From: Gordonia jacobaea
GTDB taxonomy: Bacteria; Actinomycetota; Actinomycetes; Mycobacteriales; Mycobacteriaceae
Direction: 5' to 3'
Assembly: GCF_001186365.1 (NCBI RefSeq)
Contig: NZ_LDTZ01000017.1
Location: 124,001 to 188,000 of the forward strand
Length of the DNA: 64,000 nt
Below are positions 40,409 to 49,640 of this stretch, piece by piece. Both the position numbers and the translations under genes were made by a program. Below the pieces are notes generated by a model. That model was given only the letters and a program-made list of their open reading frames with translations, did no database searches and was not told where the DNA came from. Every line of letters starts with the position of its first letter. Position 1 is the stretch's first letter.

Positions 40409-40855
40409 ATGGCGTCAATCCATCGGATCTCCACACGATCCGACTTCTCCCGCACGCTCAAGAAGGGCGTGCGGGTATCGTCGCGTGATCTCCTTCTGAC
40501 CTTGTCGATCCTGCCAACGCGCTGGCCCGACGACACGGGGCGTCGAGTCGACGTCGCGACGTCGGGCGGACCCTGGCTCGGGTTGATAGTGAGCAAGTCA
40601 GTCGGCAATGCCGTGACCCGACATCTCGTGGCGCGTCGAATCAGGGCGGCGTTCGCAGAGGTGATGGATGAATTTCCGACGACCGATATCTCGGTCGTCG
40701 TGCGTGCACTTCCCAGCGCCGGCGAGGCGTCGAGCGTCGAGTTGGCCGAGCAGCTTCGGAAAGCATTGCGAAACGCCAAGGTTCGACGACTCGCCGCCGA
40801 GGTGCTCGACGCTCCGCGCTCGTTCTCGACCGAATCTGCTGACGGTGCGTTGTGA
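40409..40855 (+). CDS. rnpA: Ribonuclease P protein component
   Basis: The 148-residue basic protein helps the RNase P RNA trim tRNA 5' ends. It starts at ATG 40409, giving ASIHRISTRSDFSRTLKKGV. The core motif VSKSVGNAVTRHLVARRIR corresponds to the RNR signature region, with His in place of the usual Asn. The following strand is DISVVVRALPSAG. The frame is open well upstream, but those residues are not conserved. Its stop overlaps the yidD GTG. Confidence 0.93.
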   Translation: MASIHRISTRSDFSRTLKKGVRVSSRDLLLTLSILPTRWPDDTGRRVDVATSGGPWLGLIVSKSVGNAVTRHLVARRIRAAFAEVMDEFPTTDISVVVRALPSAGEASSVELAEQLRKALRNAKVRRLAAEVLDAPRSFSTESADGAL

Positions 40856-41316
40856 TGTCAGCGTCGTCGACCCAGGCATTCATCCGGTTCTGCCACCTGC
40901 TGCCACGTCGAGTGGTGATCTTCCTGATCGAGCTGTACCGCACCTGGGTGTCGCCGTTGCGTCTGCCGACCTGTCGTTTCGAACCGACCTGCTCGGGTTA
41001 CGCGGTCGAGGCGCTCACACGCCACGGCTTCTTCTACGGCGGCGTGCTGTCGGTGATCCGACTGCTCAAATGCGGCCCGTGGCACAAGCCCGGCTACGAC
41101 CCGGTGCCCGAGGAGTCGTTCCGGTGGCCGTGGATGCCGAAGCCCGACCCGGCTCTCGACAGTCAGCAGGCTCTCGACGATGAGCAGGCCGAGCAAGACC
41201 AAGAGTTTCCATCGACGCACGACGGATCCGCTGATGGCGGGCCGGCGGTGCGCGGACGTGTAATCACGGAGGACACCACGATCAGCGTGGGTGTCTCCGC
41301 GAAGAGTGAGGGGTAA
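40852..41316 (+). CDS. yidD: Membrane protein insertion efficiency factor YidD
   Basis: The 154-residue protein has the YidD core (about 10-90). It shows [16 protein letters not shown], the three-cysteine segment [36 protein letters not shown], and HKPGYDPVP. The C-terminal 60 residues are acidic and disordered, longer than in E. coli. The GTG at 40852 overlaps the rnpA stop and ATG 40855 is an alternative. It works with YidC at the membrane. Confidence 0.93.
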   Translation: MMSASSTQAFIRFCHLLPRRVVIFLIELYRTWVSPLRLPTCRFEPTCSGYAVEALTRHGFFYGGVLSVIRLLKCGPWHKPGYDPVPEESFRWPWMPKPDPALDSQQALDDEQAEQDQEFPSTHDGSADGGPAVRGRVITEDTTISVGVSAKSEG

Positions 41317-41323
41317 CTGTCCC

Positions 41324-42532
41324 GTGCTGAACTTCATCTATTGGCCGGTCTCCTGGATCATGTGGGTCTGGCACTGGGTGTTCGACCACATCACACCGAA
41401 CACGCCGGGCGGCAATGGCATCGCTTGGGCGCTGTCGGTGATCTTCCTCGTCTTCACGCTGCGCGCGATCCTCTACAAGCCCTTCGTGAAGCAGATCCGC
41501 ACCACGAAGAAGATGCAGGAGATCAACCCGCAGCTTCAGGCGATCCGGAAGAAGTACGCCAAGGATCGGGTCAAGATGACCGAGGAGATGCAGAAGCTGC
41601 AGAAGGAGCACGGGTTCAATCCCCTGCTCGGCTGTTTGCCCATGTTGCTGCAGATCCCGGTGTTCATCGGTCTGTTCCACGTGCTGCGTTCGTTCAACCG
41701 AATGGCCACAGGCATGGGCCAGTTGCACATGACCGCGGAGCAGACGCGTAACACCGGAAACTATGCGTTCAACCCCGAACAGGTCCAGAACTTTCTCGAC
41801 GCCCGTCTCTTCGGAGTCCCGCTGTCGTCGTACATCACCGAGCCTGTCTCCGAGTTCCAGGCCTTCGTGCAGCCCGGTCAGCCGATCGACTTCACACGTC
41901 TGAACATCGCGATCGTCGTCATCCCGATGATGATCATCGCGTCGATTGCCACGCACATGAATTCGCGCGCATCGGTCGCGCGGCAGCCCGAGGCGGCACT
42001 CGAGAACCCGCAGACCCGCATGATGAACATGCTGGCGCTGTACGTCTTCCCGCTCGGCATCCTCGTCACCGGTCCGTTCTTCCCCGTCGCGATCCTCCTG
42101 TACTGGATGAGTAACAACATCTGGACATACGGGCAGCAGCACATCGTGTTCGGTCGTATCGAGAAGGAAGAAGAGGAAGCGCGCCAAGCGAAGCAGGAAA
42201 AACTCAAGGCGAATGCTCCCAAGCCCGGCGCGCGGCCCGACCGAGCGAAGAAGAACAAGAGCTCCGGTTCGGGGCAGGCTCCCCTCTCGCTCGACAAGTC
42301 CGACGACTCTCCCGAAGAGGCGGCGCTTGACGCTGCCTCAGACGGTGACAACACCAACGGCACAGACGACAGCTCCTCGACGCAGCACGTCGTCGGAAGC
42401 AAGCCGAAGCCCGGTGCGAAACCCGCGGGCGCGGCGTCGTCGAAGAGCTCGGGTAACTCGGGCTCGGGTCCGAAGAAGCAGGGAACTTCCAATCAGCGCA
42501 ACAAGAGGGGCGGGAAGAAGGGTCGACGATGA
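41324..42532 (+). CDS. yidC: Membrane protein insertase YidC
   Basis: The 402-residue Oxa1/YidC insertase has about five membrane helices. Segments include [13 protein letters not shown] with the groove Arg, [16 protein letters not shown] coiled loop, [20 protein letters not shown], and [16 protein letters not shown]. The cytoplasmic tail is long, with KNKSS, acidic and [19 protein letters not shown] parts; the basic end likely contacts ribosomes. The GTG at 41324 starts [11 protein letters not shown], the conserved first helix of Gram-positive YidC. The frame extends to 41291 without support. Confidence 0.95.
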   Translation: MLNFIYWPVSWIMWVWHWVFDHITPNTPGGNGIAWALSVIFLVFTLRAILYKPFVKQIRTTKKMQEINPQLQAIRKKYAKDRVKMTEEMQKLQKEHGFNPLLGCLPMLLQIPVFIGLFHVLRSFNRMATGMGQLHMTAEQTRNTGNYAFNPEQVQNFLDARLFGVPLSSYITEPVSEFQAFVQPGQPIDFTRLNIAIVVIPMMIIASIATHMNSRASVARQPEAALENPQTRMMNMLALYVFPLGILVTGPFFPVAILLYWMSNNIWTYGQQHIVFGRIEKEEEEARQAKQEKLKANAPKPGARPDRAKKNKSSGSGQAPLSLDKSDDSPEEAALDAASDGDNTNGTDDSSSTQHVVGSKPKPGAKPAGAASSKSSGNSGSGPKKQGTSNQRNKRGGKKGRR

Positions 42533-42684
42533 TCGGCCGCCGATCCGAGTGGCGGTGTTTGCGAGGCGCAGATGACGTCGCGCGGAAACACAGCCAGGAG
42601 CCGGTGCGGCACGAGTCCGTCTAGAGACTCTCCCCTCCCCCAACACAGACATCACCGATGAACACACAGCGAGGTGCAACTGAT

Positions 42685-43380
42685 ATGACAGCCGAGACTG
42701 CAACACACGCAGACGCCGAGTCGACCGAACGCGACGAGACCCTCGAGGCGGGCGCGAGCCAGGAGGCCGCCGACACGGCAACCGTCGAGTCGACGACCGA
42801 TGGCAACGACGGCGACGCCACAGACACGGCCAACGACGATGATGCCGCGACGGCGGACGCCGACGACGCCGAAAACGAGGACGCCGACGCGGATGACGAA
42901 GCTGACGAGGAAGACGAAGAGGAGCGTCTCGTCGAAGAAGGCGAGATCGCGGGCGACTACCTCGAACAGCTTCTGGACGTGCTGGACTTCGACGGCGACA
43001 TCGATCTGGATGTCGACGGTGACCGCGCGATCGTGAGCATCGACGGCGGGGATGATCTGACCAAGTTGGTTGGTCGTAAGGGCGAGGTGCTGGACGCACT
43101 CCAGGAACTCACCCGGCTCGCCGTGCAGCAGGCGACGGGTGATCGCAGCCGGTTGATGCTCGACATCGCGCGGTGGCGTGCGGACCGTCGCGAGCGGCTC
43201 GCACGACTGGGCCGCGAGGTCGCGGAGCGTGTACTCGAGTCGGGCGAGCGGGAGCAGCTCGATCCGATGACACCGTTCGAGCGGAAGATCGTGCACGACG
43301 CTGTCGCTGCGGTCGACGGGGTCATGAGCGAGAGTGAAGGCGCGGAACCGAAGCGTCGCGTCGTCGTCATCAAGAACTGA
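42685..43380 (+). CDS. jag: Jag/KhpB-type RNA-binding protein
   Basis: The 231-residue protein has a very acidic N-terminal half (about 1-85, Asp/Glu/Ala/Thr), then a KH domain (about 95-165, with LVGRKGEVLDALQELTRLAV) and an R3H domain (about 170-215, with FERKIVHDAV). It binds RNA and links to cell elongation in Gram-positives. ATG 42685 follows GAGG and is preferred to ATG 42658, which has no ribosome site. The jag terminator follows at 43418. Confidence 0.93.
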   Translation: MTAETATHADAESTERDETLEAGASQEAADTATVESTTDGNDGDATDTANDDDAATADADDAENEDADADDEADEEDEEERLVEEGEIAGDYLEQLLDVLDFDGDIDLDVDGDRAIVSIDGGDDLTKLVGRKGEVLDALQELTRLAVQQATGDRSRLMLDIARWRADRRERLARLGREVAERVLESGEREQLDPMTPFERKIVHDAVAAVDGVMSESEGAEPKRRVVVIKN

Positions 43381-43417
43381 ACAGGATCGCCCGCCGATGC
43401 GGCGGTAGATCGCGCTA

Positions 43418-43445
43418 CGAAGTCCCGGTTCCGGCCGGGACTTCG
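43418..43445 (+). terminator. Terminator after jag
   Basis: CGAAGTCCCGG (43418-43428) pairs exactly with CCGGGACTTCG (43435-43445) around a six-base loop, followed by TTGTTT. This is a good intrinsic terminator separating jag from rsmG. Confidence 0.85.
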
Positions 43446-43482
43446 TTGTTTCACCGGTAGGAATGACATGCGTGTAGTTCGG

Positions 43483-43498
43483 TGTTTCACGTGAAACA
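43483..43498. promoter_or_regulatory. parS site 1
   Basis: TGTTTCACGTGAAACA is a perfect parS, the ParB-loading palindrome. Its last base is the first base of ATG 43498, the upstream candidate start of rsmG. Confidence 0.95.
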
Positions 43499-44271
43499 TG
43501 AACGCGAGCCGCGCCAGAGGAAAGGCACTGTTTCACGTGAAACACGACGGGTCCGACGGAGACAATGGCGATCACTCGACGGCCGACGACGGTGACCTAG
43601 CGGACCGTGCCGCTGTCGCGGACTCCCCTCCCCCAGCCGCAACAGCGATCTTCGGCGACCGTCTCGAACTCGCGCAGCAGTACTGCAGGATCCTTGCGAC
43701 CGACGGGATCGACCACGGCCTCATGGGTCCACGGGAGGTTCCACGTCTCTGGGATCGACACATCCTCAATTGCGCGGTGGTTCAAGAAGTCATCGATGAC
43801 GGGCAGTCGATCATCGATATCGGTAGTGGCGCGGGCCTGCCGGGGATACCGCTCGCGATCGCACGCCCCGACCTCACGATCACGTTGATCGAACCACTGC
43901 TGCGGCGAAGCGATTTCCTGCAGCGGACGGTTGACGCGCTCGGACTTCCAGTCCGTGTGGTCCGCGGGCGTGCAGAAGAGAAGGCGGTCCGCGCGGAGGT
44001 GGAGCCGGCGGATGTAGTCACGTCACGCGCGCTCGCGCCCCTGGACCGACTCAGCAGATGGTCCGCTCCCCTGATTCGTGACGGAGGTCGTCTCGTTGCA
44101 CTGAAGGGATCGTCGGCGCCCGACGAGATCGAACGGGATCGGAAGGTCGCGGAACGGAACGGAATCGGTGGGCTCCGCGTCGAACTAGTCGGGAAGTCTG
44201 TTGTCGAGCAGCCGACGACACTGGTGATCGGAGACAAGCGCGGTGCACCGAAACGTCGTCGAACGAGGTGA
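43498..44271 (+). CDS. rsmG: 16S rRNA G527 methyltransferase RsmG
   Basis: The 257-residue SAM-dependent methyltransferase (GidB) has the binding motif IDIGSGAGLPGIPLAIARP near 100 and LTITLIEPLLRR after it. The start is open: ATG 43498 overlaps parS 1 and has no ribosome site, while GTG 43537, inside parS 2, follows AGAGGAAAGG at 12 bases and would remove 13 residues including LFHVK. The catalytic domain is the same in both cases. Ends with KRGAPKRRRTR. It is followed by 172 bp before parA. Confidence 0.93.
   Translation: MNASRARGKALFHVKHDGSDGDNGDHSTADDGDLADRAAVADSPPPAATAIFGDRLELAQQYCRILATDGIDHGLMGPREVPRLWDRHILNCAVVQEVIDDGQSIIDIGSGAGLPGIPLAIARPDLTITLIEPLLRRSDFLQRTVDALGLPVRVVRGRAEEKAVRAEVEPADVVTSRALAPLDRLSRWSAPLIRDGGRLVALKGSSAPDEIERDRKVAERNGIGGLRVELVGKSVVEQPTTLVIGDKRGAPKRRRTR
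43529..43544. promoter_or_regulatory. parS site 2
   Basis: A second perfect TGTTTCACGTGAAACA lies 46 bp from the first, within the 5' end of rsmG, where it encodes FHVKH in the rsmG frame. Confidence 0.95.
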
Positions 44272-44443
44272 GAATGCGAGGACCTGAGTTGCTGACGTCT
44301 GCAGTTGGTTTGCGACGGCTTGAGGGAGCAAAATGGACAAGACATCGGAGTGTGGGCGAGGGATCGTGCGTGCTGCACGATAGAGGGGCGGAACAATCTT
44401 GGACGCCGACGATGCTTACGAAATATCGCAGAGGAGCCACAGC

Positions 44444-45418
44444 GTGACCGACCAACAGCCGGATGTTTCACGTGAAACGATTCCGACGGCCACGCCGACG
44501 CCCGAGCAATTCGACGACACTCCCATCGCCGCCGCCGCAGCCCGAGCCAGTCAAGTACTGACCCCTGGAGGCGCGGGCCAGTTACCCCGCCCCCCGCACA
44601 CGCGCGTGATGACGGTGGCGAACCAGAAGGGCGGCGTCGGGAAGACGACCACGGCCGTGAACCTGGCCTCGGGGCTCGCGCTGCACGGGCTGCGCGTCCT
44701 GGTCGTCGACCTCGACCCGCAGGGCAATGCGAGTACAGCTCTGGGCATCGACCATCGCGCGCCCGATATCGCATCGGTCTACGAGCTGCTCCTCGGCGAG
44801 GTCACGCTCAAGGAGGCGGTGAAGCAGAGCCCGAGTCACGAGAACCTCTACTGCGTACCCGCGACCCTCGATCTGGCTGGCGCCGAGATCGAACTGGTCT
44901 CGCTGGTCGCTCGGGAGAACCGACTCCGCAATGCGCTCAACGATCCATCGGTCGCGGAGTTCGGCTTCGACTACATCTTCATCGACTGCCCACCGTCGCT
45001 GGGTCTGCTGACCGTCAACGCGATGGTCGCGGCTCGAGAGGTGCTCATCCCCATCCAGTGCGAGTACTACGCCCTCGAAGGTGTCGGCCAGCTCCTACGG
45101 AACATCGAACTGGTCCAAGCGCACCTGAACCCGAATCTCCACGTCTCGACGATTCTGTTGACGATGTACGACGGCCGAACCAAACTCGCGGATCAGGTCG
45201 CCGACGAGGTGCGACGCCACTTCAGCGACAAGGTGCTCGGCACCGTGATCCCCCGCAGCGTGAAGGTGTCCGAGGCACCGGGGTACGGCATGACGATCAT
45301 CGAGTACGACCCGGGTTCACGTGGAGCAATGAGTTACCTCGACGCTGCGCGTGAAATCGCCATGCGTGCCAAGGACGAATTCCCCTCCACCACGGACCTC
45401 TCGAGAGGACAGCAGTGA
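44444..45418 (+). CDS. parA: Chromosome partitioning ATPase ParA
   Basis: The 324-residue Walker-type ATPase drives origin segregation with ParB. It has the deviant Walker [17 protein letters not shown], Walker [14 protein letters not shown] and the [12 protein letters not shown] segment near the end. GTG 44444 is chosen because GAGGAG precedes it by seven bases. A TTG at 44399 has no ribosome site. The first 65 residues are a disordered, Pro/Ala-rich extension that contains parS 3 as DVSRET. The stop overlaps the parB GTG. Confidence 0.95.
   Translation: MTDQQPDVSRETIPTATPTPEQFDDTPIAAAAARASQVLTPGGAGQLPRPPHTRVMTVANQKGGVGKTTTAVNLASGLALHGLRVLVVDLDPQGNASTALGIDHRAPDIASVYELLLGEVTLKEAVKQSPSHENLYCVPATLDLAGAEIELVSLVARENRLRNALNDPSVAEFGFDYIFIDCPPSLGLLTVNAMVAAREVLIPIQCEYYALEGVGQLLRNIELVQAHLNPNLHVSTILLTMYDGRTKLADQVADEVRRHFSDKVLGTVIPRSVKVSEAPGYGMTIIEYDPGSRGAMSYLDAAREIAMRAKDEFPSTTDLSRGQQ
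44464..44479. promoter_or_regulatory. parS site 3, one mismatch
   Basis: TGTTTCACGTGAAACG inside the 5' end of parA matches parS at 15 of 16 bases. In frame it encodes VSRET. Confidence 0.9.
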
Positions 45419-46518
45419 GTCAACGAGACGCCCAACGACGCGGAGGACTCGGCCGCGGTCTGGCAGCCCTCATCCCGACCGGCCCCTCGGAGAACGAGTC
45501 GAGCGCTCCCCGACTCGGCTCGGCTGCTGCCGATGTCGTGATCGGAAAGGGAAATTCCGGGGGCAGTGCAGGCGGTAGTGACGCTCCCACCTCCCCTGCG
45601 AACGGAAGTCCGCAGAGCACCACGACGGCGCCGACCGATGCAACGCAATCGGGCACTAACGGAAACGCGTCTGCCGTGGTCACTGTCGACGAGGCCGGAG
45701 CGGTCTATCGCGAGCTGACTCCCACACTCATTCAGCCGAACCCGCACCAGCCACGCAGCGTCTTCGACGAAGAGGCGATGGCCGAACTCGTGCACTCGAT
45801 CAAAGAGTTCGGGCTCATGCAGCCGATCGTCGTGCGCAAGCTCGCGACTCCGACACCCGACGGCGTGCTCTATCAGATCGTCATGGGCGAGCGACGCTGG
45901 CGAGCGAGCCAGGAAGCAGGCCTCGAGGCGATCCCCTCGATCGTGCGCGAGACACCAGACGGCGACATGCTGCGCGACGCCCTGCTGGAAAACATCCACC
46001 GCGCACAGCTCAACCCTCTGGAAGAGGCGGCCGCATATCAGCAGCTTCTCGAGGAGTTCGACGTCACCCACGAGGAACTGGCCAGCCGCCTCGGACGCTC
46101 GCGCCCGGTGATCACCAACATGATCCGTTTGCTGAAGCTCCCGATCCCAGTGCAGCGTCGAGTTGCCGCGGGCGTGCTGTCGGCCGGCCACGCACGCGCA
46201 CTGCTGTCACTGGAGACCGGAAGCGATCAGCAAGAAGCGCTCGCCGCGCGGATAGTTGCTGAGGGACTGTCGGTCCGGGCCACCGAGGAAGCGGTGACTC
46301 TCGCCAATCGTGGCGACGGACCGTCGACCCCCACCCCATCCCCGAAGCGTCGGCAGATGCAGATGCCGGGTCTGCAGGATCTCGCCGAGCGGCTCTCCGA
46401 CGGCCTCGACACCCGCGTGACCGTCAGTCTCGGCAAGCGCAAGGGCAAGATCGTCGTCGAGTTCGGCTCGGTCGACGACCTCGAACGTATTGTGGGGTTG
46501 ATCCAACCGAAGACGTAG
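45415..46518 (+). CDS. parB: Chromosome partitioning protein ParB
   Basis: The 367-residue CTPase binds parS. An N-terminal ParA-binding stretch ([14 protein letters not shown]) and a disordered linker lead to the CTP-binding domain (about 105-200, with [16 protein letters not shown] and GERRWRAS). The helix-turn-helix is [20 protein letters not shown], and the C-terminal dimerisation domain ends LIQPKT. It overlaps parA by GTGA. A 10-bp stem terminator follows. Confidence 0.96.
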   Translation: MSQRDAQRRGGLGRGLAALIPTGPSENESSAPRLGSAAADVVIGKGNSGGSAGGSDAPTSPANGSPQSTTTAPTDATQSGTNGNASAVVTVDEAGAVYRELTPTLIQPNPHQPRSVFDEEAMAELVHSIKEFGLMQPIVVRKLATPTPDGVLYQIVMGERRWRASQEAGLEAIPSIVRETPDGDMLRDALLENIHRAQLNPLEEAAAYQQLLEEFDVTHEELASRLGRSRPVITNMIRLLKLPIPVQRRVAAGVLSAGHARALLSLETGSDQQEALAARIVAEGLSVRATEEAVTLANRGDGPSTPTPSPKRRQMQMPGLQDLAERLSDGLDTRVTVSLGKRKGKIVVEFGSVDDLERIVGLIQPKT

Positions 46519-46524
46519 CAGCGA

Positions 46525-46563
46525 TCGGCGCCTCGGGGAGATAACAGCGACCGGAGGCGCCGA
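46525..46563 (+). terminator. Stem-loop after parB
   Basis: TCGGCGCCTC (46525-46534) pairs exactly with GAGGCGCCGA (46554-46563), with a 19-base loop. There is no T-run, as is common in actinobacterial terminators. Confidence 0.65.
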
Positions 46564-46716
46564 CACCCGCGAAAATTCGTGACCCACCGCATCCGAAAGT
46601 TTCGTCACAGTGACAGTCGAGCAGCACACCGAGCACATGAACAGTGAAACACCCTGCAGGACATCAGATTTCACGTTCGTGGACGGTCGACCGATGCGTC
46701 GGGACGAGGATTCACA

Positions 46717-47685
46717 ATGAACTTCACGATTTCCAGCCTCGATCTCGAAGCATTCGAGTCACTGCCCCCGCACACCCGTCGTTGCGTGTTCTGGGAAGTC
46801 GATCCGACGTTCACCAACGCGGCGCCCACCCCTCCCGACGACGACCCCTCCCCCGTGCGCGGCTCCGCGTCGTCCACCGAGGTGCCGGCGGGACCGGCGA
46901 GCCTCACCAACTTCGAGAGCGAGTTCGACAAGGAGGCGTGGATCTCGTCGGTCCTCCTCGAATGGGGCACCTGCGGCCAGATCGCGATCGACTCGTCGAC
47001 CGGCGTGGTCGTCGGCGCAGCCCTCTACGCTCCACCCGGACGCGTCCCCCGCTCGCGAAGTTTTCCGACGTCGCCGGTGAGCGCCGACGCGGTGCTGCTG
47101 ACATCGGTGCGCACCGAGCCAGGTTTCGAGGAAGCAGCCGACCTACTCGTCGATGCCGTGGTCAGTGATCTGATTCGACGCGGTGTCCGCGCAGTCGAAG
47201 CGTTCGGTTTCGTTCGACACGGTGGGTCTCGCTACGGGGGCTCCCGACACGGTTCGTCGCGCGACGCACTCGAGCGTGAGTATGATTCTCCCGCAGCGTA
47301 TTTCGGTGACGACGAATCAGCAGATGATGGAAAGAGCTCCGGCACAACAGATTTCGGCGACCTGAGTACGTGGTCGGATGAGGCCGTCGTCGAGATTGCG
47401 CGTGAAATCCTCGACGGTCCGGGTCAGGATCTGTGCGGGCAATGCATGATCGACGCCGAGGTCCTGAAGGACTCGGCGTTCGACGTCGTCGCGTCGCATG
47501 TGCGGTTCCCCCGCTTTCGACTGGAGCTCGACGAAGGACTCGGCTGGAAGGTCGGGGTCGAGAGCGCCTTGGAGAAGCTCGTCGTGATGGCCGCGATCGA
47601 TCTCGTCGGCAGAGAGCGGCTCACCGTTCCGGCCGGTAGTCGTAGCGGAGCGCGAAACCGGTTTAAGCGGGCACGCGAAAGCTAA
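46717..47685 (+). CDS. GNAT-like acetyltransferase (Rv3916c type)
   Basis: The 322-residue protein begins MNFTISSLDLEAFESLPPHT and continues RRCVFWEVD, the conserved start of the protein between parB and cwlM in Mycobacteriales. The GNAT-type core (about 75-160) includes GQIAIDSSTGVVVGAALYAP and VLLTSVRTEPGFEEAADLLV, then DLIRRGVRAVEAFG. An insert at about 168-185 has HGGSRYGGSRHGSSRD, a His/Gly/Ser/Arg repeat, followed by an acidic stretch. A second conserved block near 230-320 holds CGQCMIDAEVLKDSAF. The substrate is unknown. Confidence 0.85.
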   Translation: MNFTISSLDLEAFESLPPHTRRCVFWEVDPTFTNAAPTPPDDDPSPVRGSASSTEVPAGPASLTNFESEFDKEAWISSVLLEWGTCGQIAIDSSTGVVVGAALYAPPGRVPRSRSFPTSPVSADAVLLTSVRTEPGFEEAADLLVDAVVSDLIRRGVRAVEAFGFVRHGGSRYGGSRHGSSRDALEREYDSPAAYFGDDESADDGKSSGTTDFGDLSTWSDEAVVEIAREILDGPGQDLCGQCMIDAEVLKDSAFDVVASHVRFPRFRLELDEGLGWKVGVESALEKLVVMAAIDLVGRERLTVPAGSRSGARNRFKRARES

Positions 47686-47724
47686 CCGCGACCGAGCTCG
47701 CGGGAAGAGCTGGATACCTACCGG

Positions 47725-48960
47725 TCAGAATCCGGAAATACGTTCGGCCGCAAGGAGATCTGCGAACGTGTAGGTGCCTGTCGGACGGTCGTTCTCGCCG
47801 AGCAGGTACAGGCGCTTCACCGCGACGAGGATGGCCTCGGTAATCACGTTGCGATAGTGCGGATCGTCGAGCACCTTGGCGTCGTCAGGGTTGGTGATGT
47901 AGCCGACGTCGATGAGGACAACCGGCATCCTGGTGAGCCGAAGGATGTCCCAGGTGCGTTCGTGGACGCGGCAGTCGGTCAGCGGTGTGCGCGCGGCGAT
48001 CTCACGCTGGATGAAGTCGGCGAGGTTGCGCCCGATGGTCGAATACGACCCGCGGTTGTTACCGAAGTAGAACGACGCGACGCCATTCGCGGCGGGTGTC
48101 TCGTGGTGTCCGCATCGCAGCGAAATCATCATGTCGGCGTCGACGAGATTGGCCACCCGAGCACGCTCGTCGTCGGATGCGTGGCCGCGACCGTCGTGCG
48201 ACAGGAAGGTCTCCATTCCTGCAGCAGCCATCCTGCCTTCAAGGCGAGCGGCGAGATCCCACAGCACGCGGGATTCCAACTCGGCGACGGCTCCTGTCGA
48301 AAGTGCGTGCATCCCAGCGGTTCCCGGATCGATGACGATCCGCTTACCGGACAGTTGCGGGCCGGAGCGTCGAACATGCTCTTCTTGACGGATCGCATAC
48401 GGCGACCCGCCGGTCACACGGGTACCGAGCCGGTCGAGTGCGCGCAGCGTCGACGGACCGCAAATGCCGTCGGCGGAGAGTCCGTACTCGCTCTGGTAGA
48501 GGCACACCGCGTTGTGGGTGCTCTCCCCGAAGACGCCGTCGACGAGTCCGGTGTAGTAGCCAAGGTTCTGCAGTCGGCTCTGGAGCGTGGCGACGTCGTC
48601 GCCGACCATGGGAGCCGACAGACGGTAGAGGAGCACGCGCGCGCCGAGTTGATACGACGCCTCGCGCAGCGACCGATACGTCGCCTGGCCGACGATGCCG
48701 TCGACGATCAGGCCGCGCTGCTGCTGGAACGCGCGCACGGCATGGTCGACATCGATGTCGAAGAGGGCGTCCTCGGTGCTGTGGATGACCGCACCGTTCT
48801 GGGCCGCTTCCCCGTTGGAAGGGCCGTTCGGCGTAGGTGTTCCTGCGCTCTCGGGTGCCGCGTGACGGCCCGGAGTGGAGCTGAGCAGTCCCTGTCCGGA
48901 GAGGATAGATCGAATCTCGGCTACGGCCGACCCACGATCTCCCAGTCGGAACGTTGGCAT
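47725..48960 (-). CDS. cwlM: CwlM, amidase-like regulator of peptidoglycan synthesis
   Basis: The 411-residue protein has two peptidoglycan-binding-like repeats (about 1-100 and 115-185, the second with GLVDGVFGESTHNAVCLYQ) and an amidase_3-like domain (about 205-395). The zinc-site motifs are altered: the usual PGHGG reads PGTAG in VIDPGTAGMH, and the SIHAN region reads SLRCGHHE. The fold is kept but hydrolysis is unlikely. In mycobacteria phosphorylated CwlM activates MurA and the unphosphorylated form acts at MurJ, with PknB as its kinase. The C-terminus PTGTYTFADLLAAER holds the threonines of the region phosphorylated there. PknB and FhaA are encoded at the other end of this window. Confidence 0.93.
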   Translation of the reverse strand: MPTFRLGDRGSAVAEIRSILSGQGLLSSTPGRHAAPESAGTPTPNGPSNGEAAQNGAVIHSTEDALFDIDVDHAVRAFQQQRGLIVDGIVGQATYRSLREASYQLGARVLLYRLSAPMVGDDVATLQSRLQNLGYYTGLVDGVFGESTHNAVCLYQSEYGLSADGICGPSTLRALDRLGTRVTGGSPYAIRQEEHVRRSGPQLSGKRIVIDPGTAGMHALSTGAVAELESRVLWDLAARLEGRMAAAGMETFLSHDGRGHASDDERARVANLVDADMMISLRCGHHETPAANGVASFYFGNNRGSYSTIGRNLADFIQREIAARTPLTDCRVHERTWDILRLTRMPVVLIDVGYITNPDDAKVLDDPHYRNVITEAILVAVKRLYLLGENDRPTGTYTFADLLAAERISGF

Positions 48961-49155
48961 CTCATCTCCTCAATTGGACATGTCGCCGTGAGGGGACACG
49001 GACGACATTGAACCAAAGTGAATTGTCTCAGGTCGTGGCATGTGAGCAAAACTCATCCACGCGGCTGAACCGATCCACTCTGTGCCGCGTCCCCGAGGCT
49101 ACCGTTCGCCGCCGACGACACGCAGCAGATAGTTCGTGATGCCAAACTAGCAGTA

Positions 49156-49223
49156 CAGGCCACCGTCGAACGCCAGGTGAGGTGTTCGACGATGGCCTGG
49201 TCGGCTCACGAAGGTACGTGAGC
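49156..49223 (-). terminator. Two tandem hairpins after trxA
   Basis: CAGGCCACCGTCGAAC (49156-49171) pairs with GTTCGACGATGGCCTG (49184-49199) over 16 bp with a single non-Watson-Crick pair. Just before it on the transcript, GCTCACG (49204-49210) pairs exactly with CGTGAGC (49217-49223). They lie after the trxA stop and before cwlM, so they probably end trxBA transcription. Confidence 0.75.
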
Positions 49224-49245
49224 GACGTCACTGCTGAGGTGTCGG

Positions 49246-49584
49246 TTAGGCGTTGGACCCGACGACGGAGTCGAGGTCGCGCAGGAGCGCGGCCTTGCCC
49301 TTGACGCCGACGATCGTCTTGGTCGGCTTGCCGTCCTGAAACAGGATCATGGTCGGGATCGACATGATCTTGTAGTCACGGGCAACGCCGGGGTTCTCGT
49401 CGACGTCGACCTTGGCGACGGTCAGCTTGTCGCCGTAGTCACGGGCGATCTCTTCGAGGACCGGTGCGATCATGCGGCACGGGCCGCACCAGGTCGCCCA
49501 GAAGTCGACGAGGACCGGTCCGCTGGACTCGAGTACCTGATCTTTGAAGGTGGCGTCAGTGACGGCCACGGTGTTTGCTCCCAT
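49246..49584 (-). CDS. trxA: Thioredoxin
   Basis: The 112-residue thioredoxin (TrxC of M. tuberculosis) has the active site FWATWCGPCRM, the cis-Pro loop IMSIPTMILFQ, and DVDENPGVARDY between them. It reduces protein disulfides using TrxB. The ATG follows GAGGAGG. It is 56 bp downstream of trxB and co-transcribed. Confidence 0.96.
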   Translation of the reverse strand: MGANTVAVTDATFKDQVLESSGPVLVDFWATWCGPCRMIAPVLEEIARDYGDKLTVAKVDVDENPGVARDYKIMSIPTMILFQDGKPTKTIVGVKGKAALLRDLDSVVGSNA

Positions 49585-49640
49585 GATGTGTCCTCCTCTG
49601 GACGTGGTGCAAGGTATCGGGTTGGGGATGAAACAGCTGG

